A stretch of DNA of 64,000 nt from Calliopum simillimum (taxonomy: Eukaryota > Arthropoda > Insecta > Diptera > Lauxaniidae): the NCBI GenBank assembly GCA_951812925.1, contig OX638369.1, positions 20,427,329-20,491,328 of the forward strand, in the 5' to 3' direction. Position 1 is the first letter of the stretch. Each line of letters begins with the position of its first letter. The position numbers and the translations under genes were made by a program. This document shows, one piece after another, positions 35,192-44,707 of the stretch. The notes under the pieces were generated by a model. It had not been told where the DNA came from, searched no databases, and saw only the letters and a program-made list of their open reading frames with translations.

Positions 35192-38100
35192 TGTTACCTA
35201 CCCCTTAGTCATCGTATCGGAAGTGTCTGTCCGGCATAGCAAGCTCAGTTAATGCGTGGGCGTAGTTGTTCGCCCTTTGACACTTCCGATCGTAGGACGG
35301 ACAATAAAAAAAATCTTGTGCCAACGGACACTTTTAGTTTTAATCAAAAGACAGACAAATCACAAAAATACTATGGCGGTAATTACATGCAAAAATTTTA
35401 TTTTGTTCAGGGCCGATGTCATACCCTTTTAGCGTACCCTCCCTTCCATGGTGGCTAATTTTATTTTTTTGAGCCACCCCAAATTTTGGACTAATATGTC
35501 AGGCACGTAAACCTCTACAAATTGGTCTTTTATCGCAGCATCATTACTCTTTCATTATCCCAGCAGTTCCCCCAAAACGAGTCTTTAGCCACTCATACCC
35601 ATTTTTCCAAAACCACAAAAAAAAATCATAAAAGAAAACCGAAAATAATAGCCACAAAAAAAATCAAAGAATCCTTCAAAACATTTTTGACGATTTCATA
35701 AACTTTTCACTTGAAACCAAAAATGAAGCAAATATAGCACTTTAAAAAAAAAGAATCACACTGAACTCGCTTTTCTTTTCACAAAAAAAAACTATTTTTT
35801 TTTTTGTAGAACACCCTAAATTTTAAGTTTTTTCTTTTAGACAATTTTTTTATTACGAACAAGCGATTACCCTAAGTTTTCCAGAACTACCAAAATCCGT
35901 AAATTTTTAATTAAAAGAAAGATGATGAAATTCGTTTGACTGAGTAAATTTTACTTTACAATTTTATTAAAAAAAAATTAAGTTTTCTTAAATTAGGATT
36001 TCGATATTTTTTCTTTTATAGGGCACTTTCATTATATTTCTTAAAATAGAATCAAAAAGAAATTAAACTTTATAATCAGCAGTATTAATTTTTAACAAAG
36101 CAAAAACATTAACAAACCATAAAATAACAATAATCTCAAAAAAACGAACAAAGAGAAAAAAAAATATTTAATTCTAATACTTAAATATAATATAAATACG
36201 AAAGCTAGAAATTATTTCTTCTTCTAAACAATTTCAAAAATACTAAATTAACCTATACAACCGAAATTTAGTACCATTTATAAGGCCTTCAATAAAAAAA
36301 AACTTACATATAATTTAATTATGAAATATCCTAATTCCTTTCAAAGAAAAACAACCCTGCCTCGAAAGAGCTCTCTAAAGGGATAATGGGGGTTTTCAAA
36401 AATTTTAATCTTAATACTCAAAACCAAATTCCTAAAGGTTGTATAAATTTTACAATAAAACAAACTGCACTAAAACAAAACAAATTAATCACGATTTGTC
36501 TGCAACCAAAATGTCCTCACAATATTAATCAAAAAATTTTTATTCTTTTTTTTTAATCCTTTTAGTTTATTTAATTTTTTTTTTTTAATTTTTCCGAAAT
36601 GTTTCTAATTTTAATCTTTTTATTTTTTTTTTTTACTAAATTTTCCTAATTTTATTTAAATAAATCCTTTTAAATTATTTCTACTTTCATTTTTCATTTT
36701 TATACCAAATATACGAAAGAAATAAATTTTTTCTATAATAAAGCCACTTAGCTGGTTCTCCTTCAAAGAAAAAAAATACAGGATCCTCTCAGGTCTCGGT
36801 CAGGATCTTTGTTTTCTGATTTTTATGCAGGATTCGTCTATAGCTGCATTTCTTCGTGTACAATTTAATCCCATAGGAAAACTACACATATTTTGAGCCT
36901 TTTTTATTGCGTTTTTTTTAACGTCAGAAAATTTAATTTTTTTTTTTTTGTTTCGTTTTAGTTTAAATCATTTTTGTTTTAGGCATGAATTTGTTTCGTC
37001 ACAATGTCCTTCGCGGATCTTTTGTTTATGTGAACACTATTTCTTTTTATTTTAATAAAAATTTTACTTTTAGTTAATAAAATACTTTTTTTATTTTTAA
37101 TTTTTTTTTTTTACTCGATCCCGCGTATATAAGCTTCGCGCTCTTGCAATTTAAAAAGTTTATAAAAATGTTTTTATTGATTTATTTTTTTAAATTTTAA
37201 ATGTCCTTTTCATTGACTTGGACAATTGCAAGGATTAACTTCACGATTTTACTTTTTTTGGTTTTGAAGGAAATGACGAAACGGTTTAAATTTAAATACC
37301 CGACGATTTATGCTGCTAAAAACTGACTGACTCAATCTTTCAATCGAACTTATTTCATCACCTTCCTTTTCGTTTCAAAAAAAAAATCGGGATAAGATGT
37401 TGGTAGTTCTGAAAATTACGTGATTGCCTATCGGGTGATCGTAACAGTTCTTGGGGTTAATATCCTTAGCTAAAAGAGCCTTGGAATTCAAATTTTTTAT
37501 ACATAGGCTAATGCATTGTAATTTTTTTATAAATAGGTTAAGAATAGCGAGTTTCGTTATTTTTGGCTATGCATAAACTAACCGTATTTGAAATTATTTA
37601 TATTTTTTTTTGCATGAGTTAAATGAAGAAATTTGATTTTCTTTTTTAAAACTTCTCATAAATATTTTTTTATGTCCTTGGCATACCAAGGATGTCTTTG
37701 ACCCCAAATTACCGAAACATTATCTACAGAAAAAATATCTGGAACCGAAAGCGTAATGAAACATATGATTTCCCAACCATGGTATCAGGAGCGCAGACGC
37801 ATATGACTGCAACAAAAAGTTCAGTGTGTTTTCTAATTGATCTCAACAAAAAAACTTCTAACTCTTTTGTTTTGATTCTTTCTAATGCAATGCACACGTA
37901 CACGGATCATTGCAATTTGACCGTCGCGTGTGTGTATGTGTGTATTAGTGCAATAAAAAAAACCTTTTGGTTATGGCCTCGCTCATTGTTTACATTTTTT
38001 TTTTTTGCAGACTTTTTTGTTTTGCTTGTTTTTTTGTTTTTACCCCACACAGTTTTTTTTAACATAGTTTTTAACTACTAAGCATATAAAAGAAATTTTT

Positions 38101-38269
38101 GGGCAATAACAACAACAACATGGCATATGCAAAATTGACTGCACATATGTTATGAAGAATTAATCTGCTGTTCATTCTTCTTTGTGGCAAATTAGTATCT
38201 TTTACTTAAGTTAAGATACGGTTTATCGATATGTATGAATTTTTTAAAATGCGACAGACACACGCTACA
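35192..38269 (-). repeat. 3' LTR (element sense), 3078 bp
   Basis: This is a direct repeat of 44708-47783. It starts TGTTACCTACC and ends CGCTACA on the plus strand (TG...CA). It holds many A/T runs and a TATATA within CCGCGTATATAAGCTTCGCG near 37135. Open frames inside, such as 129 codons at 37692-38081, occur in both LTRs and show no protein motif. Confidence 0.95.
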
Positions 38270-38285
38270 AAACTTTTTATTTTCA
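38270..38285 (-). promoter_or_regulatory. Candidate polypurine tract
   Basis: In element sense GAAAATAAAAAGTTT lies directly before the 3' LTR. It is purine-rich but ends in T, so its assignment is tentative. Confidence 0.35.
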
Positions 38286-38404
38286 AGGCAATCCCGCCGA
38301 AAAAAAGAAAAAGGGCTGTGTAGTCTGTAATAGAAATTTATAGATGCAATTCAATTCTTTATTTTTATCATATTTAAATTGATCTCTGTGTGTATGCATC
38401 AAAT

Positions 38405-38465
38405 CGCCCAACGTGGGGAACACCTACACCCTGAAAGAGTCTCATACTATACCAAGTTAGCCGGG
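38405..38465 (-). pseudogene. Degenerate tRNA-Lys-like sequence inside the retrotransposon
   Basis: In the sense of the element this 61-base stretch starts CCCGGCTAACTTGGTA, continues TATGAGACTCTTTCAGGGT, and ends CCCCACGTTGGGCG. It follows the insect tRNA-Lys(CUU) gene from acceptor stem to acceptor stem, with small deletions in the D arm, anticodon loop and T arm. Six of seven acceptor-stem pairs, including two G-T pairs, remain. It lies 220 bases after the pol stop and 135 bases before the 3' LTR. The element's primer site is also of tRNA-Lys type. The tRNA comparison is from memory. Confidence 0.75.
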
Positions 38466-38682
38466 AAAACAAAAAAAATTGAACTTAAACAGGAACTGTA
38501 TAAAATTTGAAACAAATGTGTGTGAATGTCTGTGTGTATTTTCGACGAAAACTATCTTTAAGATACAGCGCGCAATAAAAACGGTTTCAGATGCAAAGAA
38601 CTGGTATATGAAATTCGAATTTTGAAATTTTGATATGGAGATATAAACGAAAATTAAATTATGTTGTCGCAATCTTTCAAAG

Positions 38683-41600
38683 TTATTGTTTAAGGTCTTT
38701 GGCGTGAAACGCACCTAAAGATTTTCCTTGGAGTGTTTCTAGCTCGTAGATATTTCTACCTAACGCCTTAACAATTCGACATTTCGTGAATTTACGACAA
38801 AATTTCGCGTTGATATTTCGCTTAAAATCACTCAAGACGAAGTTCCTTTTATAGACCTCTTGTCCTGGGATAAACGTTATTTCTCTCGATCTTTTGTTGT
38901 ATTGGCGAGCACTTTTCTCATACGCCTTATGCAAATTTTCTTTGATTTTATCGCGTAACAGTTGCAGTTTTTCTGGGCGTCTACAGGATTCTATTTCTGT
39001 ATCTTCTAAAGATCCTAGTTTTCGAGCTAGTTCATAGTCACAGCCATGACTATACATGTGCTGACCAAACAACGCGAAGTATGGACTAACTCCTGTGGAT
39101 TCATGCACAGAGCTTCTTAAAGCACATTCTATTTCTGTAAGGTATAAATCCCAATCTCTGTGGTCTTCTTGAAGATACGCGCGAATAGCTGCAAGAACAG
39201 ATCTGTTGACACGCTCAGATGCGTTAGATTGCGGAGCATGATACGCAGTTTTGAGGTGCCTTATCTTATAAGTATTGACCATGGCCTGAAAAATTTTTCC
39301 CACGAATTGTTTACCATTATCGCTATGTATAATTTCGGGCGTTCCGAATTTATGAAATATCTCTCGAACCAAAAATTCAACAACGTTTGATGCTGTTGCC
39401 TCTTTCATGGCCTTCAAGAACATAAATTTAGAAAAATGATCAACTACAATAAAAATAAAAGCATTGCCAGTCTTGGACCTTGGGTACTTTCCCAAAAAAT
39501 CAATGTACAGTTTTTGAAAGGGTCTAGTGGTTACTACCTCAGCACCCATACTAGGACGCAATATCTGATTTTCTGATTTGGTCTCTTTACATGTTTCACA
39601 ATTTCGAACGTAATCCCTAACTTGAATTGTCATCCTAGGCCAGTAGAAAAATTGACGTAATCTATACAAAGTTTTAGCAACACCGCCATGTGCTGCTGTA
39701 AAGGAATCGTGTGATTTTGAAATCAAATTAGTTGTCATACTTTCGGGGACCCACAATTTCCAACAATTTTCATCTATTTCACCCTGGCTTTGATCTACGC
39801 GTTTAAATACTTTTCCATCACAAGTTTTCAGATCAGGAAGACGATTTTGGTTCTTTTGAATAGTTTCGATCAATTCAAGATATTCGGCTGAACTAAACTG
39901 TGTGGATTCAGGTTCTAAAAAATTTTCATAAGAGCAATCTTCATTTTCTATTGCCTCAACTGCGCGCGACAAAGCATCGGCAACGACGTTTTCAGAACCC
40001 TTGCGGTGTTCTATACTGAAACTAAACCTTTGCAACTCTAACGACCAGCGAGCTAGACGCCCACTTAAATCTTTCAGATTCATTAACCATCTAAGGCTAG
40101 CATGATCTGTGATGATAGTGAATTGCATCAATTCGACATAAGGCCTAAAACGTTTTACAGCCAAAACAGCGGCTAGACATTCCCTTTCAGTCGTGCTATA
40201 ATTTCTTTGGGCTTCATTTAGTTTTTGTGAATAAAATGCAATTGGCCTATCACTTTTCTCATCGTCAATTTGAAATAATACTGCCCCAATTCCTAACTGT
40301 GAAGCATCGCACTGAATGTAAAAAGGTCGCTTGAAATCTGGATGAGCAAGGACTGGTGCAGTTGTCAAGGCTCTTTTAAGCTCATTTATTGCTTCAATCG
40401 CTTCTTCAGGCATGTGAAATTTGGTTCCCCTCTTTTTTAAGGTATCTGTAAGTGGAGCAGCAATGGATGCGAAATTCTTAATAAACCTCCTATACCATCC
40501 TGCAGTACCTAGGAATCGACGCATATCTTTTGGTGACTTCGGCATCGAGATTTTCGATATCGCCACAACTTTGTCGGGATCTGTCCTAAGTACACCTCCA
40601 CCCACGATAAAACCGAGGTATTTGAGCTCCTTGAAACAAAACTTCGACTTCTTTAACCCTATTGTCAAATTAGCTTTCCTTAGACAACTAGCAACGTCGC
40701 TCAGCACTTTTATATGGGTCTCGAAATCTTTAGAGATTATTAACAAGTCATCTAAATAAACATGAACATTTCCTTTAAGATTTTGTGGAATTATTTTATC
40801 CATTAAACGACATAGTCTTTGGGCCGCGTTGCAAAGACCGAACGGCATTACGACAAATTGGTATAGGGGGCGACCGGGAACAGTGAATGCAGTACATTTC
40901 TTGCTATTTTCGTCCAACTCAATTTGCCAGAACGCAAACTTCAGGTCCACACTACTTATGAATACCGTCTCGTCGATTCTGCTTAGTATTCCCTCAATGT
41001 TTTGGATAGGGTAGGCGTCCTTAACTGTTCGTTCGTTTAACTTACGCGCGTCTAAGCAAAATCGATTTTTATCGGGTTTCCTAACCAATGTGGTCCGATT
41101 ACTCCAGGGACTTTCGCTAATTTCAATAACGCCTAATTCAAGCATTTTATCTACCTCACAATACAATAACTCCTGCACCGCCGGTGAAACTGGATAGTAT
41201 CTATCTTTAACGGGTTCCGCGCCTTCAATCAGGGTTATTGTGTGTTTTTCCAAGTGTGTGCGCCCTAAGCCATGTTTTTCAAAGGTTAAAAATTCATTTT
41301 TTATATTTTCAAGTTTTTGTAGTTGTAAATCAGAAAGATCATGCTGCAATAAATTTTCAGATTCGATTTTGACCGATTTTTTATCTGCTTCTATTGCCAC
41401 TTCAGCTACCCCGAGAATATTTGGCGCGAGCTCAAATTTTCTCCAGAAATCTATGCCTAGATACAAATTTTGCTCCAAATCTGGGCAAATATAAAAAAGA
41501 ATTTCTCGAATGATATTTTTATAAGTTACCGGTAATAAAACCTTGCCAAGAACGACGTGCGCATTACCTCCAGCGGATCGTATGCGAGAAAAATATTTAT

Positions 41601-41991
41601 TATGGGAAATCCCAGACTTTTCCAAAAATTCTCTACTACCATGCCCTAGCAAACTGACCGAAGCACCTGTGTCCAGTAAGCCTCTAATTTTCTGCCCATC
41701 TATTTCAACGTCAGCGTAGACACGTGAGTCTAATTTATCAACATTTCTTACTGACTCGATCACTAATTTTCGCGTTTGTTTCCGCAGTCTAAACCTCAAT
41801 CTTGCGTTTTGTATTTTTTTCGAAACTACCCTCATACCATTGACTTGTTTTTCGCCAAAAATCTTTTCACGTATTTTTAAATAATTTCTCCATCTTTCAT
41901 CTATTGGTTTTATACTTTTAAGATTACATTTAACCTCATCTTTTTCTATTTTGTCTATTTTATTTTTATTGACTAAAATTGATCTTTTTTT
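38683..41991 (-). CDS. Retrotransposon Pol (protease, RT, RNase H, integrase)
   Basis: From the first Met (41835) it is 1050 codons without a break; the frame is open upstream to the slippery site at 41985-41991, so translation probably enters by frameshift from gag. Domains in order are aspartic protease (LLDTGASVSLLG near residue 53), RT (FCLDARKLNERT, VMPFGLCNAAQ, catalytic YLDDLLII), RNase H (QCDASQLGIGAVLF, ITDHASLRWL), integrase HHCC zinc domain (H..H...C..C, ending NCETCKETK), and the DDE core (YIDFLGKY, HSDNGKQF). The RT-RH-IN order marks it as Ty3/Gypsy. All catalytic motifs look intact. Confidence 0.95.
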   Translation of the reverse strand, partial: KKRSILVNKNKIDKIEKDEVKCNLKSIKPIDERWRNYLKIREKIFGEKQVNGMRVVSKKIQNARLRFRLRKQTRKLVIESVRNVDKLDSRVYADVEIDGQKIRGLLDTGASVSLLGHGSREFLEKSGISHNKYFSRIRSAGGNAHVVLGKVLLPVTYKNIIREILFYICPDLEQNLYLGIDFWRKFELAPNILGVAEVAIEADKKSVKIESENLLQHDLSDLQLQKLENIKNEFLTFEKHGLGRTHLEKHTITLIEGAEPVKDRYYPVSPAVQELLYCEVDKMLELGVIEISESPWSNRTTLVRKPDKNRFCLDARKLNERTVKDAYPIQNIEGILSRIDETVFISSVDLKFAFWQIELDENSKKCTAFTVPGRPLYQFVVMPFGLCNAAQRLCRLMDKIIPQNLKGNVHVYLDDLLIISKDFETHIKVLSDVASCLRKANLTIGLKKSKFCFKELKYLGFIVGGGVLRTDPDKVVAISKISMPKSPKDMRRFLGTAGWYRRFIKNFASIAAPLTDTLKKRGTKFHMPEEAIEAINELKRALTTAPVLAHPDFKRPFYIQCDASQLGIGAVLFQIDDEKSDRPIAFYSQKLNEAQRNYSTTERECLAAVLAVKRFRPYVELMQFTIITDHASLRWLMNLKDLSGRLARWSLELQRFSFSIEHRKGSENVVADALSRAVEAIENEDCSYENFLEPESTQFSSAEYLELIETIQKNQNRLPDLKTCDGKVFKRVDQSQGEIDENCWKLWVPESMTTNLISKSHDSFTAAHGGVAKTLYRLRQFFYWPRMTIQVRDYVRNCETCKETKSENQILRPSMGAEVVTTRPFQKLYIDFLGKYPRSKTGNAFIFIVVDHFSKFMFLKAMKEATASNVVEFLVREIFHKFGTPEIIHSDNGKQFVGKIFQAMVNTYKIRHLKTAYHAPQSNASERVNRSVLAAIRAYLQEDHRDWDLYLTEIECALRSSVHESTGVSPYFALFGQHMYSHGCDYELARKLGSLEDTEIESCRRPEKLQLLRDKIKENLHKAYEKSARQYNKRSREITFIPGQEVYKRNFVLSDFKRNINAKFCRKFTKCRIVKALGRNIYELETLQGKSLGAFHAKDLKQ

Positions 41992-43853
41992 GCTGTATTG
42001 GACGAAGGGGTTTGTCGTGACTCGCTCGTCCCTGCCACGCCCCGTTTTAAGTTTTCCCCTTTACATTTCGGACATGTCGGCGTTTTCGCTCCCTCAAGAC
42101 CACATTTATAGCAAAAAGTGTTTCGAGGTGCAAGGCAGTCAATAAACGAATGTCCAGGCTCACGACAATTCCAACAAACCAATACGCGTGCAGGATTACG
42201 AGTCATTGCATACTTTTCGTTTTCAATGGCATCTACAGAATCGAATACGTCTTTTTCATCAATACTTTGTTGTTCCTGCTCATAGCAAACTTCACTAACG
42301 TGTGCTCTAGCACTGTACCGAGGCTGCGGCTGTAAATTTTGAAATATTCGCCCATCACGCCTTGGAAAAGCAGCTTCCGCTTCATGGCATTCTTTTCTCA
42401 GTTCTTCTACTAGAGTAACTTGACTCGAAAAAACTTGAAGCCGTAAACTCTCGCGAAGATTACGTTTAAGGATCTTTACCATATCATATTCTGAAATAGG
42501 ACCTTTCAAGCGCGACCTAAGTTTTTGCATCACATGAAAATAGGAATCAATAGATTCTACTGCCAGTTGTCTTCGCTCTACAAGATCACGCATAAATTCA
42601 AAATCACTATTGTTGCTCTGAAACTGTTTTACCAATGCAGATTTTAATGAAATCCAATCAGGTACATGATTACCCCGCACATACAACCAATACCATTCTT
42701 TCGCTTGCCCAGAAACTAATCTATGGAAATCTCGTAAAACTAACACCCAGTCAACTCGATAATGATTTTGCAGATATTCTATTCTAAAAATGAAATCTTC
42801 TACTGTCATTTTGTTGGGGTCGCCATCAAACACAACATCCCACTGGTCAACTCTCGGCACGTTATATGGAAGACGATAATCATTATTATTATAAGCGGTG
42901 GTGGTATTTTGCCAATGGTTGCCTTGATTCGATTGTCCTGTATATGTGTTGTTTCTAGGTGGACGATACTGAGGACCACCAAAATCAACACCTCCACTAG
43001 CTAAATATGGATTTTGCATACCTAACGTATGATTATTTGAAGCGCCTAAATTTCCCTGCGTGGAATATGCCCCACTAATATTTTCATTTGGTCTATGACC
43101 TTGATAGTACCTATCTGCATATCTGTGGTGCGAATTTGTTGGCAAATCATCTTGTCCTTGTATATAACTGTGTTGTTGAGGTATGGAAGCATTTGGTACA
43201 GATTGGGTTGCAGAAATATGTGCCGCTTGTAAGGGTCGGATCAAGTCATTAATCTCTTTCATAAAATTTACAAAACTAGACTTCATGGTTTCTTCTAATG
43301 CACTCTGTTGAGAGGCACGAACAGATTCATGAGCTTGTGCAACAGCCAGATTTATTGCGGAAACAACTTCACTGCTCAAAGCATTATTTTGAATTCTGTT
43401 ATTTATCGGACCAGCTCTGGTATTTGATATTTCATTTGCATTAACTTGCGACAAATTTAAATTACTTTGTAAATTCGGTGGAGGTCTAGTCAAATCAGGA
43501 ATAGAATTTGAATTTCGATTGGCGATCAGATTTGGCCTTTTAGATATTGCCCCTAAACTATTTCTAGAAGGAATGTCTTGTGCTCTTATATCTGCTAAAT
43601 TTGCATCTGCTGAATTTGCATCTGCTAAACATGCAGCACCTTCAGAGTTTTGAACTGGCCGTTGGATAGAGAAAGATAAATCTCTGAACGTGTGGCCGTC
43701 AAAAATTGAATTAGGAGGGGAGTGCTGTACTGGCATCCTCGGATCGACAAACTCAAAATTCTCTAACTGTTGCCTATTAGTATCTGTCAATAAACTTCTT
43801 CTAATTGCACGGTTACGTTGTTCCTTTTCCGCACTGTTCATTTTAAATTTCAC
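41973..43853 (-). CDS. Retrotransposon Gag
   Basis: A 626-codon frame with an Asn/Gln/Ser-rich N-terminal half, a capsid-like region (WDVVFDGDPNKMTVEDFIFRIEYL, LVSGQAKEWYW, LKSALVKQFQ) and a nucleocapsid end. The first zinc knuckle is canonical, CWNCREPGHSFIDC (from residue 560). The second, CYKCGLEGAKTPTC, has Ala in place of His but is followed by CPKC, a form common in arthropod Gypsy elements. The last codons overlap the pol frame. Confidence 0.93.
   Translation of the reverse strand: MKFKMNSAEKEQRNRAIRRSLLTDTNRQQLENFEFVDPRMPVQHSPPNSIFDGHTFRDLSFSIQRPVQNSEGAACLADANSADANLADIRAQDIPSRNSLGAISKRPNLIANRNSNSIPDLTRPPPNLQSNLNLSQVNANEISNTRAGPINNRIQNNALSSEVVSAINLAVAQAHESVRASQQSALEETMKSSFVNFMKEINDLIRPLQAAHISATQSVPNASIPQQHSYIQGQDDLPTNSHHRYADRYYQGHRPNENISGAYSTQGNLGASNNHTLGMQNPYLASGGVDFGGPQYRPPRNNTYTGQSNQGNHWQNTTTAYNNNDYRLPYNVPRVDQWDVVFDGDPNKMTVEDFIFRIEYLQNHYRVDWVLVLRDFHRLVSGQAKEWYWLYVRGNHVPDWISLKSALVKQFQSNNSDFEFMRDLVERRQLAVESIDSYFHVMQKLRSRLKGPISEYDMVKILKRNLRESLRLQVFSSQVTLVEELRKECHEAEAAFPRRDGRIFQNLQPQPRYSARAHVSEVCYEQEQQSIDEKDVFDSVDAIENEKYAMTRNPARVLVCWNCREPGHSFIDCLAPRNTFCYKCGLEGAKTPTCPKCKGENLKRGVAGTSESRQTPSSNTAKKDQF
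41985..41991 (-). promoter_or_regulatory. -1 frameshift slippery heptamer A AAA AAA
   Basis: In the gag frame the codons read GCA AAA AAA GAT, so the heptamer A AAA AAA is in the right register. A one-base backward slip continues AGA TCA ATT TTA in the open pol frame. The gag stop comes three codons after the heptamer. I did not identify a stimulatory RNA structure. Confidence 0.65.
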
Positions 43854-44707
43854 TAAAGTATATTTTTTTTTTTAGTGTTTTCCAAAAAAAAATTCAAATA
43901 AGAAACTTTTATATTTAAATTTTATATAGATAACAGGAATAATATGAATTGGGGTACTTTAGGGATAAATTAAGAAATAAATTAAGCTGCATTTACTACG
44001 CTAAACAAAAACAAAAAAAAATCTTTCACAAAATTGTGACCGCCATAATAATATTCACAACTTAGAAAAAAAACCGTGATCTCCAAAAAAATTTGTATTT
44101 ATTAGTCATCAATGCATCGTAGTTTATATAAAAGACTAGGCCATTGATTAAATAAAAAAAAATAACCGCAATAAAAAAAAATCACAAAAATTTTCACACA
44201 AAAAAAAATCACCAAAAATAAATTTTAAAAATTTTGGTTTTAAAGTGTATCGTCCGAAGTCTTCAATCTACACCTTTGCAATTAGCATAGTGATCAAAAG
44301 TTCACTGCCAAGTCAAAAGTGCTGAAGCAATTCAGTTCTTCACTGGAAAAATCAAAAAAAAATTTATTTTCAAAATTTCACAAAATAATGATTTGTCTTA
44401 TGTCTTCAATATATGAGATGCAATTGGCCTAGTAAGCAAGCGTTCACTGCCAAGTCATCTCTAATGAAGCAAATAAGATTTACCATTTTATTTTGGAGCA
44501 CAGATCAACTCTAATTAGCGTAAATAAATTTTTTACATAAAAAAACTATTGGTATCATCGGCACAAAATCTGGAGTTAGATGTTTTACTCCTTAAAAAAG
44601 ATAACTTTCAAAAAAATCACAGTTGGGCGCCATTATTGTTATGGCGCACCCTAGAGATTTAGATGTCCCTATCTCCATGCTAATTATATTCCTTTGGGCG
44701 CCATTAT
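43854..44707 (-). other. Retrotransposon 5' leader
   Basis: An untranslated region between the 5' LTR and gag. A block around AAGCGTTCACTGCCAAGTCAT / AAAAGTTCACTGCCAAGTCAA is repeated at about 44290 and 44430. The duplicated primer site lies at its LTR end. Confidence 0.7.
44691..44703 (-). promoter_or_regulatory. Primer binding site, tRNA-Lys type
   Basis: In element sense TGGCGCCCAAAGG begins four bases after the 5' LTR. TGGCGCCCAA is complementary to the CCA end of insect tRNA-Lys. A second copy, TGGCGCCCAACTGTG, lies 71 bases further in, within a 19-base direct repeat (44623-44641 and 44694-44712). Confidence 0.75.

Noticed and set aside
37692..38081. 129-codon frame in the LTR, repeated at 47206-47595
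   Set aside because: It occurs twice only because it is in the LTRs; it runs against the element's sense, is low-complexity at the end, and has no protein motif.
38457..38714. Possible env or extra ORF after pol
   Set aside because: Only 85 codons, overlapping the pol end and the tRNA-like segment, without a signal peptide, furin site or coiled coil.
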